From contig NC_015672.1 of assembly GCF_000218625.1 (NCBI RefSeq), positions 372,001 to 436,000 on the forward strand: a stretch of DNA of 64,000 nucleotides. Reading direction: 5' to 3'. The notes under the pieces were generated by a model. It was not told the DNA's origin. It did not search any database and worked only from the letters and a program-made list of their open reading frames with translations. A program made the translations under genes and the position numbers. The stretch comes from Flexistipes sinusarabici DSM 4947. GTDB taxonomy: Bacteria > Chrysiogenota > Deferribacteres > Deferribacterales > Flexistipitaceae. This document shows, in pieces, positions 1-8,615 of this stretch; position 1 is the stretch's first letter, and each line of letters opens with the position of its first letter.

Positions 1-203
1 TGTTTATTGACCATTGGAATGGATCAAAAAAGTCGGCAAATTCAATGAGATCGGACCACAAGGACAAAGATTTCCGAGGTGGAAGGGAAACCTCCGCTTT
101 CCCTCTTGACATTCTTATCATGGATGTCCCCTTTAGTTATAAGAATACTTTTTTCCGGTGCCGAATCTAATTTTCCTCACACTTACGAAGTGTGAGGGGG
201 AAG
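1..203. other. Non-coding left edge with nested palindromes
   Basis: I see no gene here. The stretch is rich in inverted repeats. AGGGAAA pairs with TTTCCCT (about 84-104). ATTCTTAT (111-118) pairs with ATAAGAAT (139-146). CCTCACACTT (175-184) pairs perfectly with AAGTGTGAGG (188-197) around a 3-nt loop. The last hairpin lies just downstream of the stop of the minus-strand gene at 204 and could end transcription or protect the 3' end, but no T-run follows it on that strand. Its right edge (GGGGGAAGC) resembles the right edges of palindromes at 10166 and 38642, so it may belong to the same repeat family. Confidence 0.5.
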
Positions 204-929
204 CTATTTGAAAAAGAATTTATACTTAAAAACATCAAATAGAAATATCGGAGTTGAAACGAAAACTCTTTTCCAAAGTTTTTTTGGATTACTAAAAAAT
301 CTATGAAGCCATTCCAATCCCAGTTTTTGCATCCATTTCGGAGCCCTTTTTGCTGTGTTTGCATAAAAGTCGAACACAGCACCAATTGAAGCAATAACAT
401 TTGCATCCAATAAATCCTGATTTTGATAAGTCCATTTTTCCTGTTTAGGGGCAGTCATACCTACAAACAAAACATCAGGTTGAAAGTTATTAACAGCTTC
501 TATCATCTTTTTGTTTTCTACTTTAGTAAACTCCTTTTTATATGGTGGAGAATAAACTTCTATATTTATGTTTGGATGTTCACTATTCATACGCTCTTTA
601 ATTTTATTTAAAGTTGATTGTGATGACCCTAGATAAAAAACTTTACCTCCTGTTTTACCAAGCTTGTTTAAAAGAAATTCATGTAAATCAGCACCGGTAA
701 TTCTCTGAATTCTTTCCTTTTTAATAACTTTAGCAGCCCAAACAATTCCTATACCATCTGGAATCAAAACATCCGAATTTGCTAAGGCTTTCCTAAACAA
801 AGAGTCAGTTTTAGCAACACAATAACTATGAGGGTTAATAGTATTTACTATTTGATTATTCTTATTAAATCCCAAAACGCCAATTGAAGTATCAATATCA
901 AAGCCCATTAAACTTAGTTTAGTATTCAT
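204..929 (-). CDS. WecG/TagA/CpsF family glycosyltransferase
   Basis: At 241 residues this is the usual length for the WecG/TagA/CpsF (GT26) family. These enzymes add a sugar, often N-acetylmannosaminuronic acid or N-acetylmannosamine, to an undecaprenyl-linked acceptor at the inner membrane face. The family hallmark PDGIGIVWA is at about residues 57-65, with FVGMTAPKQEKW in the middle and GLEWLHRF near residue 205. A hydrophobic tail (VSTPIFLFDVF) suggests membrane association. It is the last gene of the long minus-strand glycan cluster. The exact donor sugar cannot be read from the sequence. Confidence 0.9.
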   Translation of the reverse strand: MNTKLSLMGFDIDTSIGVLGFNKNNQIVNTINPHSYCVAKTDSLFRKALANSDVLIPDGIGIVWAAKVIKKERIQRITGADLHEFLLNKLGKTGGKVFYLGSSQSTLNKIKERMNSEHPNINIEVYSPPYKKEFTKVENKKMIEAVNNFQPDVLFVGMTAPKQEKWTYQNQDLLDANVIASIGAVFDFYANTAKRAPKWMQKLGLEWLHRFFSNPKKLWKRVFVSTPIFLFDVFKYKFFFK

Positions 930-955
930 AAAATAATACCCTGAAAATTAACTTT

Positions 956-1837
956 TTATTTTCCCCATTTTTCTTTTATATTATGCTCTAAGCCTGAATA
1001 GAAGTGTTGAAAATAATTTGATATTATAATTTCATCCAAAAGCTCGCTATCAATTCTAAATTTCTCTTTTGCTTCACTATAAGAATCAGCATAATATTTC
1101 TTTTCTGCTAAATTACTTTTTTCTAAATTCACATTTTGACGTATATTTAAAAACTCTTTTATGGCTTGAGGGAAAACCTCGTCCATTGTTTCCATCTTCA
1201 ACAATAGAAGGCTGAATCGCTCTTTATTAAAGATATCAAACCCATTATCATCGTCAAATTTCTTTTCAAAAACATCAAAACCAAAATTCTTTTTTAACTC
1301 AACATCAAACCAACTCTCTAAGTTTTTAGTAATATTTTTTTGAAAAATCTCATGTAAAAGATTTATTGTTTTATTCATATCTATTTTTAAATCAGAATAC
1401 TCTATCGAATTTTTAAAACGATCAGTGTTTTGGAAAAAAGAGGAGATTTCTCTTGAAACAGGTTCACGAATAACTGTAATAAGGTAAATATCACCTTTAT
1501 ACTTGTCCAGCTTTTTCCTGAGCAAGCTTGAGATTATCAAATGTAAAGGTACAGACTTGCGATCCGAATTTAAATGTTCCTGCCAAGAATTTTCTATCCC
1601 TTCTTCAGACAAATTGTGTATATGAAAAACGGGGTTATTTATAGTGTTTTTTAATGTAAAATAAATACTAGAAGAACCTACTTTTCCAGGAGTAAGAATA
1701 ATAATAGGCGGTTTGTTAAAACTTAAAAAACTAAACTTTATTTTATAAATTAAAAACACTAAAGATCTAAAGTAACGAGCTAAAAACCTTCGAAAATATA
1801 CTTTATATTTATCAGCATTATTTTTAAAATTTTTCAC
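956..1837 (-). CDS. Sulfotransferase-like / capsular polysaccharide synthesis protein
   Basis: The gene encodes 293 residues. A P-loop-like GKVGSSS at residues 51-57 follows a beta strand (IIILTP) and is placed like the 5'-phosphosulfate loop of sulfotransferases. VIREPVSREISS at about 122-133 corresponds to the 3'-phosphate-binding RxxxxRxxS strand. The pattern fits the family often named putative capsular polysaccharide synthesis protein, a branch of the sulfotransferase superfamily. A basic, hydrophobic N-terminus (residues 17-40) may anchor it to the membrane. It lies 15 bp from the next gene upstream in a compact minus-strand run. Its acceptor is probably a glycan of this locus. PAPS use is inferred. 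Confidence 0.7.
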   Translation of the reverse strand: MKNFKNNADKYKVYFRRFLARYFRSLVFLIYKIKFSFLSFNKPPIIILTPGKVGSSSIYFTLKNTINNPVFHIHNLSEEGIENSWQEHLNSDRKSVPLHLIISSLLRKKLDKYKGDIYLITVIREPVSREISSFFQNTDRFKNSIEYSDLKIDMNKTINLLHEIFQKNITKNLESWFDVELKKNFGFDVFEKKFDDDNGFDIFNKERFSLLLLKMETMDEVFPQAIKEFLNIRQNVNLEKSNLAEKKYYADSYSEAKEKFRIDSELLDEIIISNYFQHFYSGLEHNIKEKWGK

Positions 1838-1852
1838 TATCCTTTCCCCTTT

Positions 1853-2947
1853 TTATTTTTTAATTGATATCTCTAGTATATTTGAGATTTGTTTTTCAAA
1901 TTTGTTTAAAGTAAACTGCTCCAAATACTTTTGTCTTCCAGTTTCTCCCATTTTTTTGCGCATTTCCGGATTTTTTATTAGAAACTCCAGCTTATCTGCA
2001 ACTGCTTCTGAATTCAACTGATTGACCAGAAAACCATTTGCTCTATCTTCTATAATATCTGGGATTCCACCTTCATAGGTTGAAATAATTGGTAAGCTAT
2101 ACTGCATTGCTTCAATCAAAACTAATGGCGAACAGTCTTCAAAAGTAGGATGTGCAAAAATATCAATAGTCAAGAATAAATCTTCCTTATCCTTTCCATA
2201 CTTAGATCCTAAATACTCAACATAATCAGATAAATTCAATACATTAACTCTTTTATAGAAATTGTCAGCCGTAATATCACCCTCTACTCCGGCGAAAATG
2301 CAGCGAAATAACAATTGCTTTTCTTTCAATATATTGCATGCTTCCAGCAAAACAAAAACACCCTTTGATTCTATAAGATTGGAAAAAAACAATATATTTA
2401 CAATTTCCTTGTCATATCTTAGTCTATCATTTTCTATACTAATTTCCGGTATTCCATTAGAGCAATAGTGTACTCTATTCTCAGGAACATACTTTTCAAT
2501 ATCTGTGTAAAGATGTTGAGATAAAAGAATCACATCAGCATTCTTAAAAATTATTTTGTAAAGAATATTATCCAGCCACTTATCCTGTCTTGTTCTCACA
2601 CCTTTGTTATGAAAATGGTATATAAATTTCCTACCAGTAACTTTTAAGATCAATATTATTAAAGCATCTTTATAAAACCCCATACCTTTTGATGAAATAC
2701 TCATATAAATCAAATCTGGATTAAATATAAAATTAGTAGTAAAGCATCTTAATATTAACTTAGCAAATCTAATTATTTTATGTAAAGTAGTTCTTTGCCT
2801 TTCATTAAAATTATTTGTAGTACCTAGTCTAATAAATTTTGTTATAAATTTATTATTGATAATATGACTTTCTTTTATGTATTTCCCCATAATTGCAGCC
2901 CCATGAACTGGTGGGGGATAGTGCAATATAAATAATATTTTATTCAA
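1853..2947 (-). CDS. Glycosyltransferase family 4
   Basis: This 364-residue protein has the GT-B layout. The N-terminal domain opens with ILFILHYPPPVHGAAIMG, typical of GT4 enzymes that bind an acceptor in the first Rossmann fold. The C-terminal donor domain contains FFSNLIESKGVFVLLEA, then HPTFEDCSPLVLIEAMQYS with the E-x7-E type motif, and YEGGIPDIIEDRANGFLV. It would transfer a nucleotide-activated sugar to a lipid-linked oligosaccharide in the cytoplasm. It is very AT-rich compared with the beta-oxidation genes of the window. Its linkage and sugar are not predictable. Confidence 0.88.
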   Translation of the reverse strand: MNKILFILHYPPPVHGAAIMGKYIKESHIINNKFITKFIRLGTTNNFNERQRTTLHKIIRFAKLILRCFTTNFIFNPDLIYMSISSKGMGFYKDALIILILKVTGRKFIYHFHNKGVRTRQDKWLDNILYKIIFKNADVILLSQHLYTDIEKYVPENRVHYCSNGIPEISIENDRLRYDKEIVNILFFSNLIESKGVFVLLEACNILKEKQLLFRCIFAGVEGDITADNFYKRVNVLNLSDYVEYLGSKYGKDKEDLFLTIDIFAHPTFEDCSPLVLIEAMQYSLPIISTYEGGIPDIIEDRANGFLVNQLNSEAVADKLEFLIKNPEMRKKMGETGRQKYLEQFTLNKFEKQISNILEISIKK

Positions 2948-3041
2948 TTTTTAACTACACCTCATTTATCGAAATTTACAGGAATACCTCAGTTCAATTT
3001 GACTCAGAATACTCACGTTGTACCTTTAATTTTTTTCAAAA

Positions 3042-4223
3042 TTATTTGCACCTTGTGGACACTAATTTATAATATCTATTTTTGTATTTAAGAACATATA
3101 ATTTATGAAAAACTTGTTTATTTATCTTATTATTTTCATAATTATAGAAATAGTACATCATCATCAAATATAAGAACATTGCAACTGGATAAGTCAAAAT
3201 ATTAGTAAAGACCATAAGCATATTAAAAAAAAATGTTAATAAAAACTGATTTTTATTCCTGACATTATATAAAAGAGTAATGAAAATAAAGGAACCAATT
3301 ATTCCAATCTCAGTCATAAGTCTTAATACTTCACTATGACTATTCCAAGCCCCCTTGTTGAAATAATTACCAATATAAAAGGAAATTTCACCATAACCAA
3401 TTCCCGTTAATTTGTTCCATAAACTTAAATCATAAAAATTATTAAAAACATAAGTATATATTGAGAACCTCCCAGAAGTAAATGCTCCAATTGATTTCAC
3501 TCCTAAAAAAGATTCCAAATAACCATCAAAAAAACCATTGATAAATAGGAATAACACAAATATCGTAATAAAATTTAACAATAAACCTAATAACAAATAA
3601 GATTTTTTATTACTTTTTTTCGGAACAAAAAAACTAAGTAATATGACTGCAATACAAGCAATTATAACGCTTCTTTTCGCAGATAATAAGGTAGCAGCAA
3701 GAAATAAAAAAGAAAGTTTATACCTATTAATTAAAAAATAAAAAATCGCAAAAAATCCTAAAAGAAATGGTAACAAGAAAGACTCAGCTCCTGAGGAATT
3801 CATTGATAGTAAAGTATCATATAGACTTTCATTAACTGCTGACTGTGATTTAAATATTAAAAAATAGATTACAATAGGTATGCTAATTTTAATCAATGAC
3901 TTTTCATAAATGTTTTCAACAAGATTAGTTGAAAAAAACAAAAGAGGTACTATAAATACAACCAGTGATCTAAAGTTTAAAAGAGAGCTAAAAGGGCTAA
4001 ACATTACGTTCCAAAAAATAAGAAAAATAAAAGGATAAAAAAAAGTTTGAACCATTAAATTGGTTTTCTTTAAAACTAATAAATACGTAAAGGGAACTAT
4101 AAAAATCATATATTTAAAGTATCTTACGAAAAAATTAGGGTATTCTTGTTGCAAATCTCCTATTACAAATAAAATAACAACAAAGGAAATAAAAAAAATT
4201 TTACTTTTCATGCAGCCAAACAT
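3042..4223 (-). CDS. O-antigen/polysaccharide polymerase, Wzy-like membrane protein
   Basis: The 393-residue product is almost entirely hydrophobic, with about 10-11 predicted membrane segments and a larger periplasmic loop around residues 230-290 (GVKSIGAFTSGRFSIYTY, then GIGYGEISFYIGNYFNKG and a conserved-looking HSEVLRLMTEIG). This is the topology and spacing of Wzy/O-antigen ligase family proteins, which join lipid-linked repeat units in the periplasm. The start may be the Met at 4211 rather than 4223. The 5' end overlaps the 3' end of the next gene by up to 23 bp. As is usual for Wzy, sequence similarity is weak, so the call rests on topology and context. Confidence 0.72.
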   Translation of the reverse strand: MFGCMKSKIFFISFVVILFVIGDLQQEYPNFFVRYFKYMIFIVPFTYLLVLKKTNLMVQTFFYPFIFLIFWNVMFSPFSSLLNFRSLVVFIVPLLFFSTNLVENIYEKSLIKISIPIVIYFLIFKSQSAVNESLYDTLLSMNSSGAESFLLPFLLGFFAIFYFLINRYKLSFLFLAATLLSAKRSVIIACIAVILLSFFVPKKSNKKSYLLLGLLLNFITIFVLFLFINGFFDGYLESFLGVKSIGAFTSGRFSIYTYVFNNFYDLSLWNKLTGIGYGEISFYIGNYFNKGAWNSHSEVLRLMTEIGIIGSFIFITLLYNVRNKNQFLLTFFFNMLMVFTNILTYPVAMFLYLMMMYYFYNYENNKINKQVFHKLYVLKYKNRYYKLVSTRCK

Positions 4224-5061
4224 CCCGTAAATCTCTATTTATGATAGTGGATAAGTTATTTACATCCTTATAAAAAAAATCTTTTAATAATTTAAAATCA
4301 TATTTCACATCTTGATCTTTTTTTGCTTTTATATAGTTATTTTCATATACAATTTGTTTTATCTTAGATCTGGCTTTTAAAGGAATAAAACTTGCAATAA
4401 GACTTTTTAACTTACTTTGATGGTAAAAAATCCTGTTTAAGCTTTTAAAAATTGGTTCCCCTTGCACATTTTTCTGTAACATACTTGGATATTCAAAGTT
4501 ATTAATACCTAAAAAGTTTATAATATCGGAGAGAAAAATATCATCATTTCTAAAAATATCTTCATACAAGAAAATACCAATATTTTTTTTATTAAAAGTA
4601 TATGGTAATAAATTTTCTGTTATTTGTTTATAATAGAGGCCATGAATCAAATAGTCCTTATTTGGCTCTATCTTATCATAATCTTTTTTATTCATTTCCA
4701 CTTCTATAGCATCTTGAAAATTTTTAGTTTCCATACCCATTCTAAGTGCATATTTATAAGCAGATATAGCCCTTTTTATTGGGTCTCGTAAAATGAGCAG
4801 AAATTTTGTATCTGGATTAAACTTTAATATTTCTTTTATACTAATTTTATCAGTTATATAATTAACTCCACAATGCAAACTCTTATTAACATTTGTTTCA
4901 TACTTTTTAATAAATTTATAGTTTTTTAACACATCATTAAAAATATGGAAATCTTTTAGCTCTTCAGGAGCATATATGTCTTTGTTTCTGCCCAATAGAT
5001 CATAAATTGTAGTGGTACCAGATTTTTGAACACCGATGATCACATAAAAACTTTTATTCAT
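4201..5061 (-). CDS. Sulfotransferase domain protein
   Basis: At 286 residues this is a classic sulfotransferase. The 5'-PSB loop GVQKSGTTTIYDLL sits at residues 10-23, and the 3'-phosphate-binding strand LILRDPIKRAISAYKY at about 89-104. Late in the protein, NIGIFLYEDIFRN matches the typical acceptor-side strand. It would transfer sulfate from PAPS to a hydroxyl or amine of a carbohydrate. It sits in the glycan cluster next to a second sulfotransferase (5087) and a Wzy-like gene, so a capsule or O-glycan acceptor is likely. Confidence 0.85.
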   Translation of the reverse strand: MNKSFYVIIGVQKSGTTTIYDLLGRNKDIYAPEELKDFHIFNDVLKNYKFIKKYETNVNKSLHCGVNYITDKISIKEILKFNPDTKFLLILRDPIKRAISAYKYALRMGMETKNFQDAIEVEMNKKDYDKIEPNKDYLIHGLYYKQITENLLPYTFNKKNIGIFLYEDIFRNDDIFLSDIINFLGINNFEYPSMLQKNVQGEPIFKSLNRIFYHQSKLKSLIASFIPLKARSKIKQIVYENNYIKAKKDQDVKYDFKLLKDFFYKDVNNLSTIINRDLRDVWLHEK

Positions 5062-5086
5062 AAATATACCTCTGCCATTATCTTCT

Positions 5087-5800
5087 TTATGATTCTATCA
5101 CATTCTTATATATTATCCTTGCTTTATCGTACAATTTTGATTTTAAAATTAAAGTTCCTAATTTATATTTTTCATCTTTTTTCTTTTCTGAAGGGATTGC
5201 CAATTTTTTTTCGTCAAAATTAACTTTTGCAAAATTGGCTTCTTTTATTTTTGCAAATACTTCGTCCTCAACTTTTTTATTAGGTATAATCACTTTAAAA
5301 CTAGTACCAAATTTTTGATTAACGTTATTTATTACTAAATCATAATTATTGATTGTCTGAACAAAATCTGAAATAACTATTTTACCTTTATTTTGCTGGA
5401 CTTTATTATAAAAAATAATATAATAATACAAACTATTATCTATAAGTTTTTTTACTCTTTCTAAGTCATTTAGGTCAAAAAATTTTATTAATAAAGACGC
5501 TATTGCGTCTAACGGGTTTCTTATCAAAATTAATACAGGAATATTATTTTTGATTCCATGCTTAATTTGCGTTGTAGTGTGGATATGACGTGCTATTTTC
5601 CCTGAATGATTTAACCCTTGCAAACTTAGAGATTTTTTAAATATTTGAAAGGCAAAGGTATTTGCACATCTTGGGAATCCTTCAATCACAATCAATGTGT
5701 TTTTATTAACTTTAACATTCTTGTATCTTCTTATGTTTAATAGAGCATAATAAAACTCGGAATTTTTTAATAAAAAATAAATTTTACTATATTTTATCAA
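5087..5800 (-). CDS. Sulfotransferase-like protein
   Basis: This encodes about 237 residues. The P-loop-like FPRCANTFAFQIF follows the strand TLIVIEG, and LILIRNPLDAIASLLIKF gives the 3'-phosphate-binding region. The reading frame is open to a TTG at 5812, but that codon overlaps the Shine-Dalgarno sequence GGAGG. A TTG at 5800 lies 5 nt after GGAGG and is the better start. No ATG is available nearby, so non-ATG initiation is likely. The protein is shorter than most sulfotransferases and lacks an obvious long acceptor loop. It lies 25 bp upstream of the 4201 sulfotransferase gene. Confidence 0.72.
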   Translation of the reverse strand: MIKYSKIYFLLKNSEFYYALLNIRRYKNVKVNKNTLIVIEGFPRCANTFAFQIFKKSLSLQGLNHSGKIARHIHTTTQIKHGIKNNIPVLILIRNPLDAIASLLIKFFDLNDLERVKKLIDNSLYYYIIFYNKVQQNKGKIVISDFVQTINNYDLVINNVNQKFGTSFKVIIPNKKVEDEVFAKIKEANFAKVNFDEKKLAIPSEKKKDEKYKLGTLILKSKLYDKARIIYKNVIES

Positions 5801-5905
5801 TCTTACCTCCAAAATATTTTAATAATACTAACAAAAATCACTTTAAAATAGTGAGATGTGGGCAATATTTAATCCAAATAAAAAATGGCCCTATTTGAAA
5901 AAATT

Positions 5906-6757
5906 TCATTTATATTTACCCAACAATCGATCCTTAAGCTCAGGGACATCTTTATACTGTTTATTACGCAATAGTCTTTTTAAAATACCAAATTCCCTTT
6001 TCATTACTAACAAAAGAATATAAAACTTTTTTTTCTTAGAGTTCGTTTTGTAATTTAACCAAAGATTGTAGTTGAATGACTGGTCAATTCGATATTGTTG
6101 ATTAGAAGTATTACCATCAACATTTTTAATAGTAACTAATGGTTTATTAATAAAAAATATATTATTTTTTAAATTCAATTTTGTCCATGCGTCTAAATCT
6201 TCACCCCTTTTTATATTAGGAGGAAAAAGGTTCAAAATATTATTAGTATCCAACAATGCTTTATTTAAACATATACTTGAAGAAGTTATAATAGGATTTC
6301 CAAAAAAAGAAGATAAAAAATAGTTGTTTAACTTTCCTCTTTCATGTGGAATTTTTTTCAACTTAGGGTAGTATATATTACCTTGCATATCCTGTTTTTT
6401 GTATCCAGTAGCATATCCTATAAAATTACTGTCTAGTGAAATCGCATTTTTAATTTCTGCTAAAAAATCTCGTTCCCATTTATCGTCACCATCTAAAAAA
6501 GCAATCCAATTATTTTTTGCTGCTTTTATACCATTATTTCGAGCGACAGAAACTCCTTGATTTTCCTGATCAATTAACCTTATCCTATCATCTCGGAGAC
6601 ATTTAACTGTCTCAGCACTCTGATCAGTCGAACCGTCATTAATAACTACTATTTCAAAGTTAGCATAAGTCTGGCGCAATACTGATTGAATAGTTTCTGC
6701 AATATATTTTTCTTTATTGTATAGTGGGATTACTACGGAAAAAAACAAATCATTCAT
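5906..6757 (-). CDS. Glycosyltransferase family 2
   Basis: This 283-residue protein has a GT-A fold. FSVVIPLYNKEKYIAETIQS opens the domain, followed by VVINDGSTDQSAE (the nucleotide-binding DGS/D region). LDGDDKW supplies the metal-binding DxD, and RGEDLDAW near residue 188 supplies the ED catalytic-base region. It is an inverting transferase that adds one sugar to a cytoplasmic lipid-linked acceptor. Its ATG overlaps the stop of the pyruvyltransferase gene upstream (ATGA, 4 bp), so the two are translationally coupled. Confidence 0.9.
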   Translation of the reverse strand: MNDLFFSVVIPLYNKEKYIAETIQSVLRQTYANFEIVVINDGSTDQSAETVKCLRDDRIRLIDQENQGVSVARNNGIKAAKNNWIAFLDGDDKWERDFLAEIKNAISLDSNFIGYATGYKKQDMQGNIYYPKLKKIPHERGKLNNYFLSSFFGNPIITSSSICLNKALLDTNNILNLFPPNIKRGEDLDAWTKLNLKNNIFFINKPLVTIKNVDGNTSNQQYRIDQSFNYNLWLNYKTNSKKKKFYILLLVMKREFGILKRLLRNKQYKDVPELKDRLLGKYK

Positions 6758-7872
6758 GCGAAATATTCCTTTGTCTCCGTAAAGTTTTGTTCAGCCAGCT
6801 TGTTTGCATCAGATACAAACAAAGGCTTATTAAAATTAGTTGAATCGTAAAGTACATCTAAAATCCTCATAGAAACTTTTTTAACTTCACATTCAGCATC
6901 AAATAATCTCAAGTCATTATACCCTATGGTGTCTAAAAAATCCGTACATTTACGATGGTACTCAATCAAATAGAAGGGAATATTAGCAAAACATGCGAAA
7001 ACTGCTGCATGCAATCTAACAGAAATCATTATACTACACTCTCTAATTTTATTCCAAGTATGATAAATATCTGAACTATATTTTACTATCTCAAAATTAT
7101 TAAAGCCCTGTATAGTAAGTTTATTAATTAAATTATAAGTTATTTTATTGTCGCCTACTTTAGCGTTGTTGTTAAAGATAAAGAACCTAAATTTTATATT
7201 AGGATCTGCTTTTATAACCTCAGAAATTATTTTTTCAAGCCTATCGTTCCGTCTTTCTTCGTTTGATATATCCCCATTATATACATAACTTTCATAATTA
7301 CACATACTGACACCGACAATCTTGCTATTATTTCCATAATCCTGAAAATTACAATTGTAAATTTTAGGTAATAAAGCAGCTAAATCAAATGCTTTTATTG
7401 GAGAGTATGGCAAATCATATGATTTAGCCAACTCATATGATTTATTATCTCTTAATGCTAAAAAATCCAGTTGCTTTAAAAACTCTAAATTATTTTTCTC
7501 TGCTTGTTTAGATTTATATGGTCCTAACGAAACACCAATTGCTCCAATTATATATTTTTTTAAAAATTTCTTTTTAAATGCAGCCATCTTTTTAGGATTA
7601 AAAATATTATACACTGAATGAAAAGTTGACCCCCCAGCCATTATGAAGGCATTTGAATTAATTATTGCATTAAAAGCTTTATAATGCTTATGGCCTCTAA
7701 AAAGATTTTTACCCGTATAATTAGCTGGATAAATAATATTAGGTATTTTTTCAGCAAAAAAAGTTACTAAATTACAATTCCAATATTTTTTCGCCCCCCA
7801 AGCCGCAACTTCAACAAAAGCATCATCACCTGTATTTTGTTTGCCATAATACCCTTGAAATAATATTCTCAT
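6754..7872 (-). CDS. Polysaccharide pyruvyl transferase family protein
   Basis: The 372 residues match the polysaccharide pyruvyl transferase family (CsaB/WcaK type), which ketalises sugars with phosphoenolpyruvate. The N-terminal GYYGKQNTGDDAFVEVA is the family's opening motif. IMAGGSTFHSV marks the end of the first domain, and the C-terminal domain has MISVRLHAAVFACFANIPF with the conserved RLH. Pyruvate ketals add negative charge to surface glycans, in keeping with the many sulfotransferases around it. It overlaps the GT2 downstream by 4 bp and is 2 bp from the sulfotransferase upstream. Confidence 0.88.
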   Translation of the reverse strand: MRILFQGYYGKQNTGDDAFVEVAAWGAKKYWNCNLVTFFAEKIPNIIYPANYTGKNLFRGHKHYKAFNAIINSNAFIMAGGSTFHSVYNIFNPKKMAAFKKKFLKKYIIGAIGVSLGPYKSKQAEKNNLEFLKQLDFLALRDNKSYELAKSYDLPYSPIKAFDLAALLPKIYNCNFQDYGNNSKIVGVSMCNYESYVYNGDISNEERRNDRLEKIISEVIKADPNIKFRFFIFNNNAKVGDNKITYNLINKLTIQGFNNFEIVKYSSDIYHTWNKIRECSIMISVRLHAAVFACFANIPFYLIEYHRKCTDFLDTIGYNDLRLFDAECEVKKVSMRILDVLYDSTNFNKPLFVSDANKLAEQNFTETKEYFA

Positions 7873-7874
7873 TA

Positions 7875-8615
7875 TTAAACAATTTTCTCCACATAATCGG
7901 GAAATCCATTAGTTTCAAGAGTTTCATTAATTATTTTTATTTGTTTTTCGGTTAAATTATTTTTCCATTTTAATTTGGAATCTTTTTTAATATCAGGAAT
8001 TGGCAATTTTTCATTTAATTCTAAAAAAAATTCTATTGAACACAACTGCTCTTTCATATTTGTAAAAAAATTTTCATAATTTAACAATAAAAAATTTTGG
8101 GACAATTTTTTATTTATTTCTAATAATCTTTTTTTATGAGCAATCCATCTCATTGTACATTTAGCCTCTAAAGGCATTTTATTGTACTCAATAATATTAT
8201 CATGATTTATCCCTAAAAACTCATTAGGAATATGATAATTATCCCAATTTTCTATCCACTTCAAAACACCTTTATGCAGTAACATGCTTGCAACAGTAGC
8301 ATGCGGGTTTCTTATTATTCCTATAAAATAAGCATTAGCCACATTTTTATTCAAATGTTCCACCAACCATATGTTTGGATGACTTTTATCAAGAAAATGC
8401 TCCTTGGTAAAGGCAGGCACTGTCCTATAATAAGCCAATATAAAAGGAAGAAGTTTTTTTCTTTTGTTATAGTCTAGGGCTGCATTTGTTACCCATCCAA
8501 AAATTGGTTTCTTTTCCTTAGTTTCTTTTATTTCAGGGCTAGCTCCTAAAATATTTCCAAGCCAATGTGTTCCTGATCTACCTGTTCCCACGATAAATAT
8601 TTTCTTTCTCATCAT
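7875..8615 (-). CDS. Sulfotransferase family protein
   Basis: The gene encodes 246 residues. IFIVGTGRSGTHWLGNIL at residues 6-23 is a textbook 5'-phosphosulfate-binding loop, and FIGIIRNPHATVASMLLH is the 3'-phosphate-binding strand. LLLNYENFFTN is the typical late strand. It is predicted to be a cytoplasmic PAPS-dependent carbohydrate sulfotransferase. The first codons (ATGATG) overlap the stop of the flippase gene 8612-9952, indicating coupling of glycan export and sulfation genes in one transcript. Confidence 0.85.
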   Translation of the reverse strand: MMRKKIFIVGTGRSGTHWLGNILGASPEIKETKEKKPIFGWVTNAALDYNKRKKLLPFILAYYRTVPAFTKEHFLDKSHPNIWLVEHLNKNVANAYFIGIIRNPHATVASMLLHKGVLKWIENWDNYHIPNEFLGINHDNIIEYNKMPLEAKCTMRWIAHKKRLLEINKKLSQNFLLLNYENFFTNMKEQLCSIEFFLELNEKLPIPDIKKDSKLKWKNNLTEKQIKIINETLETNGFPDYVEKIV

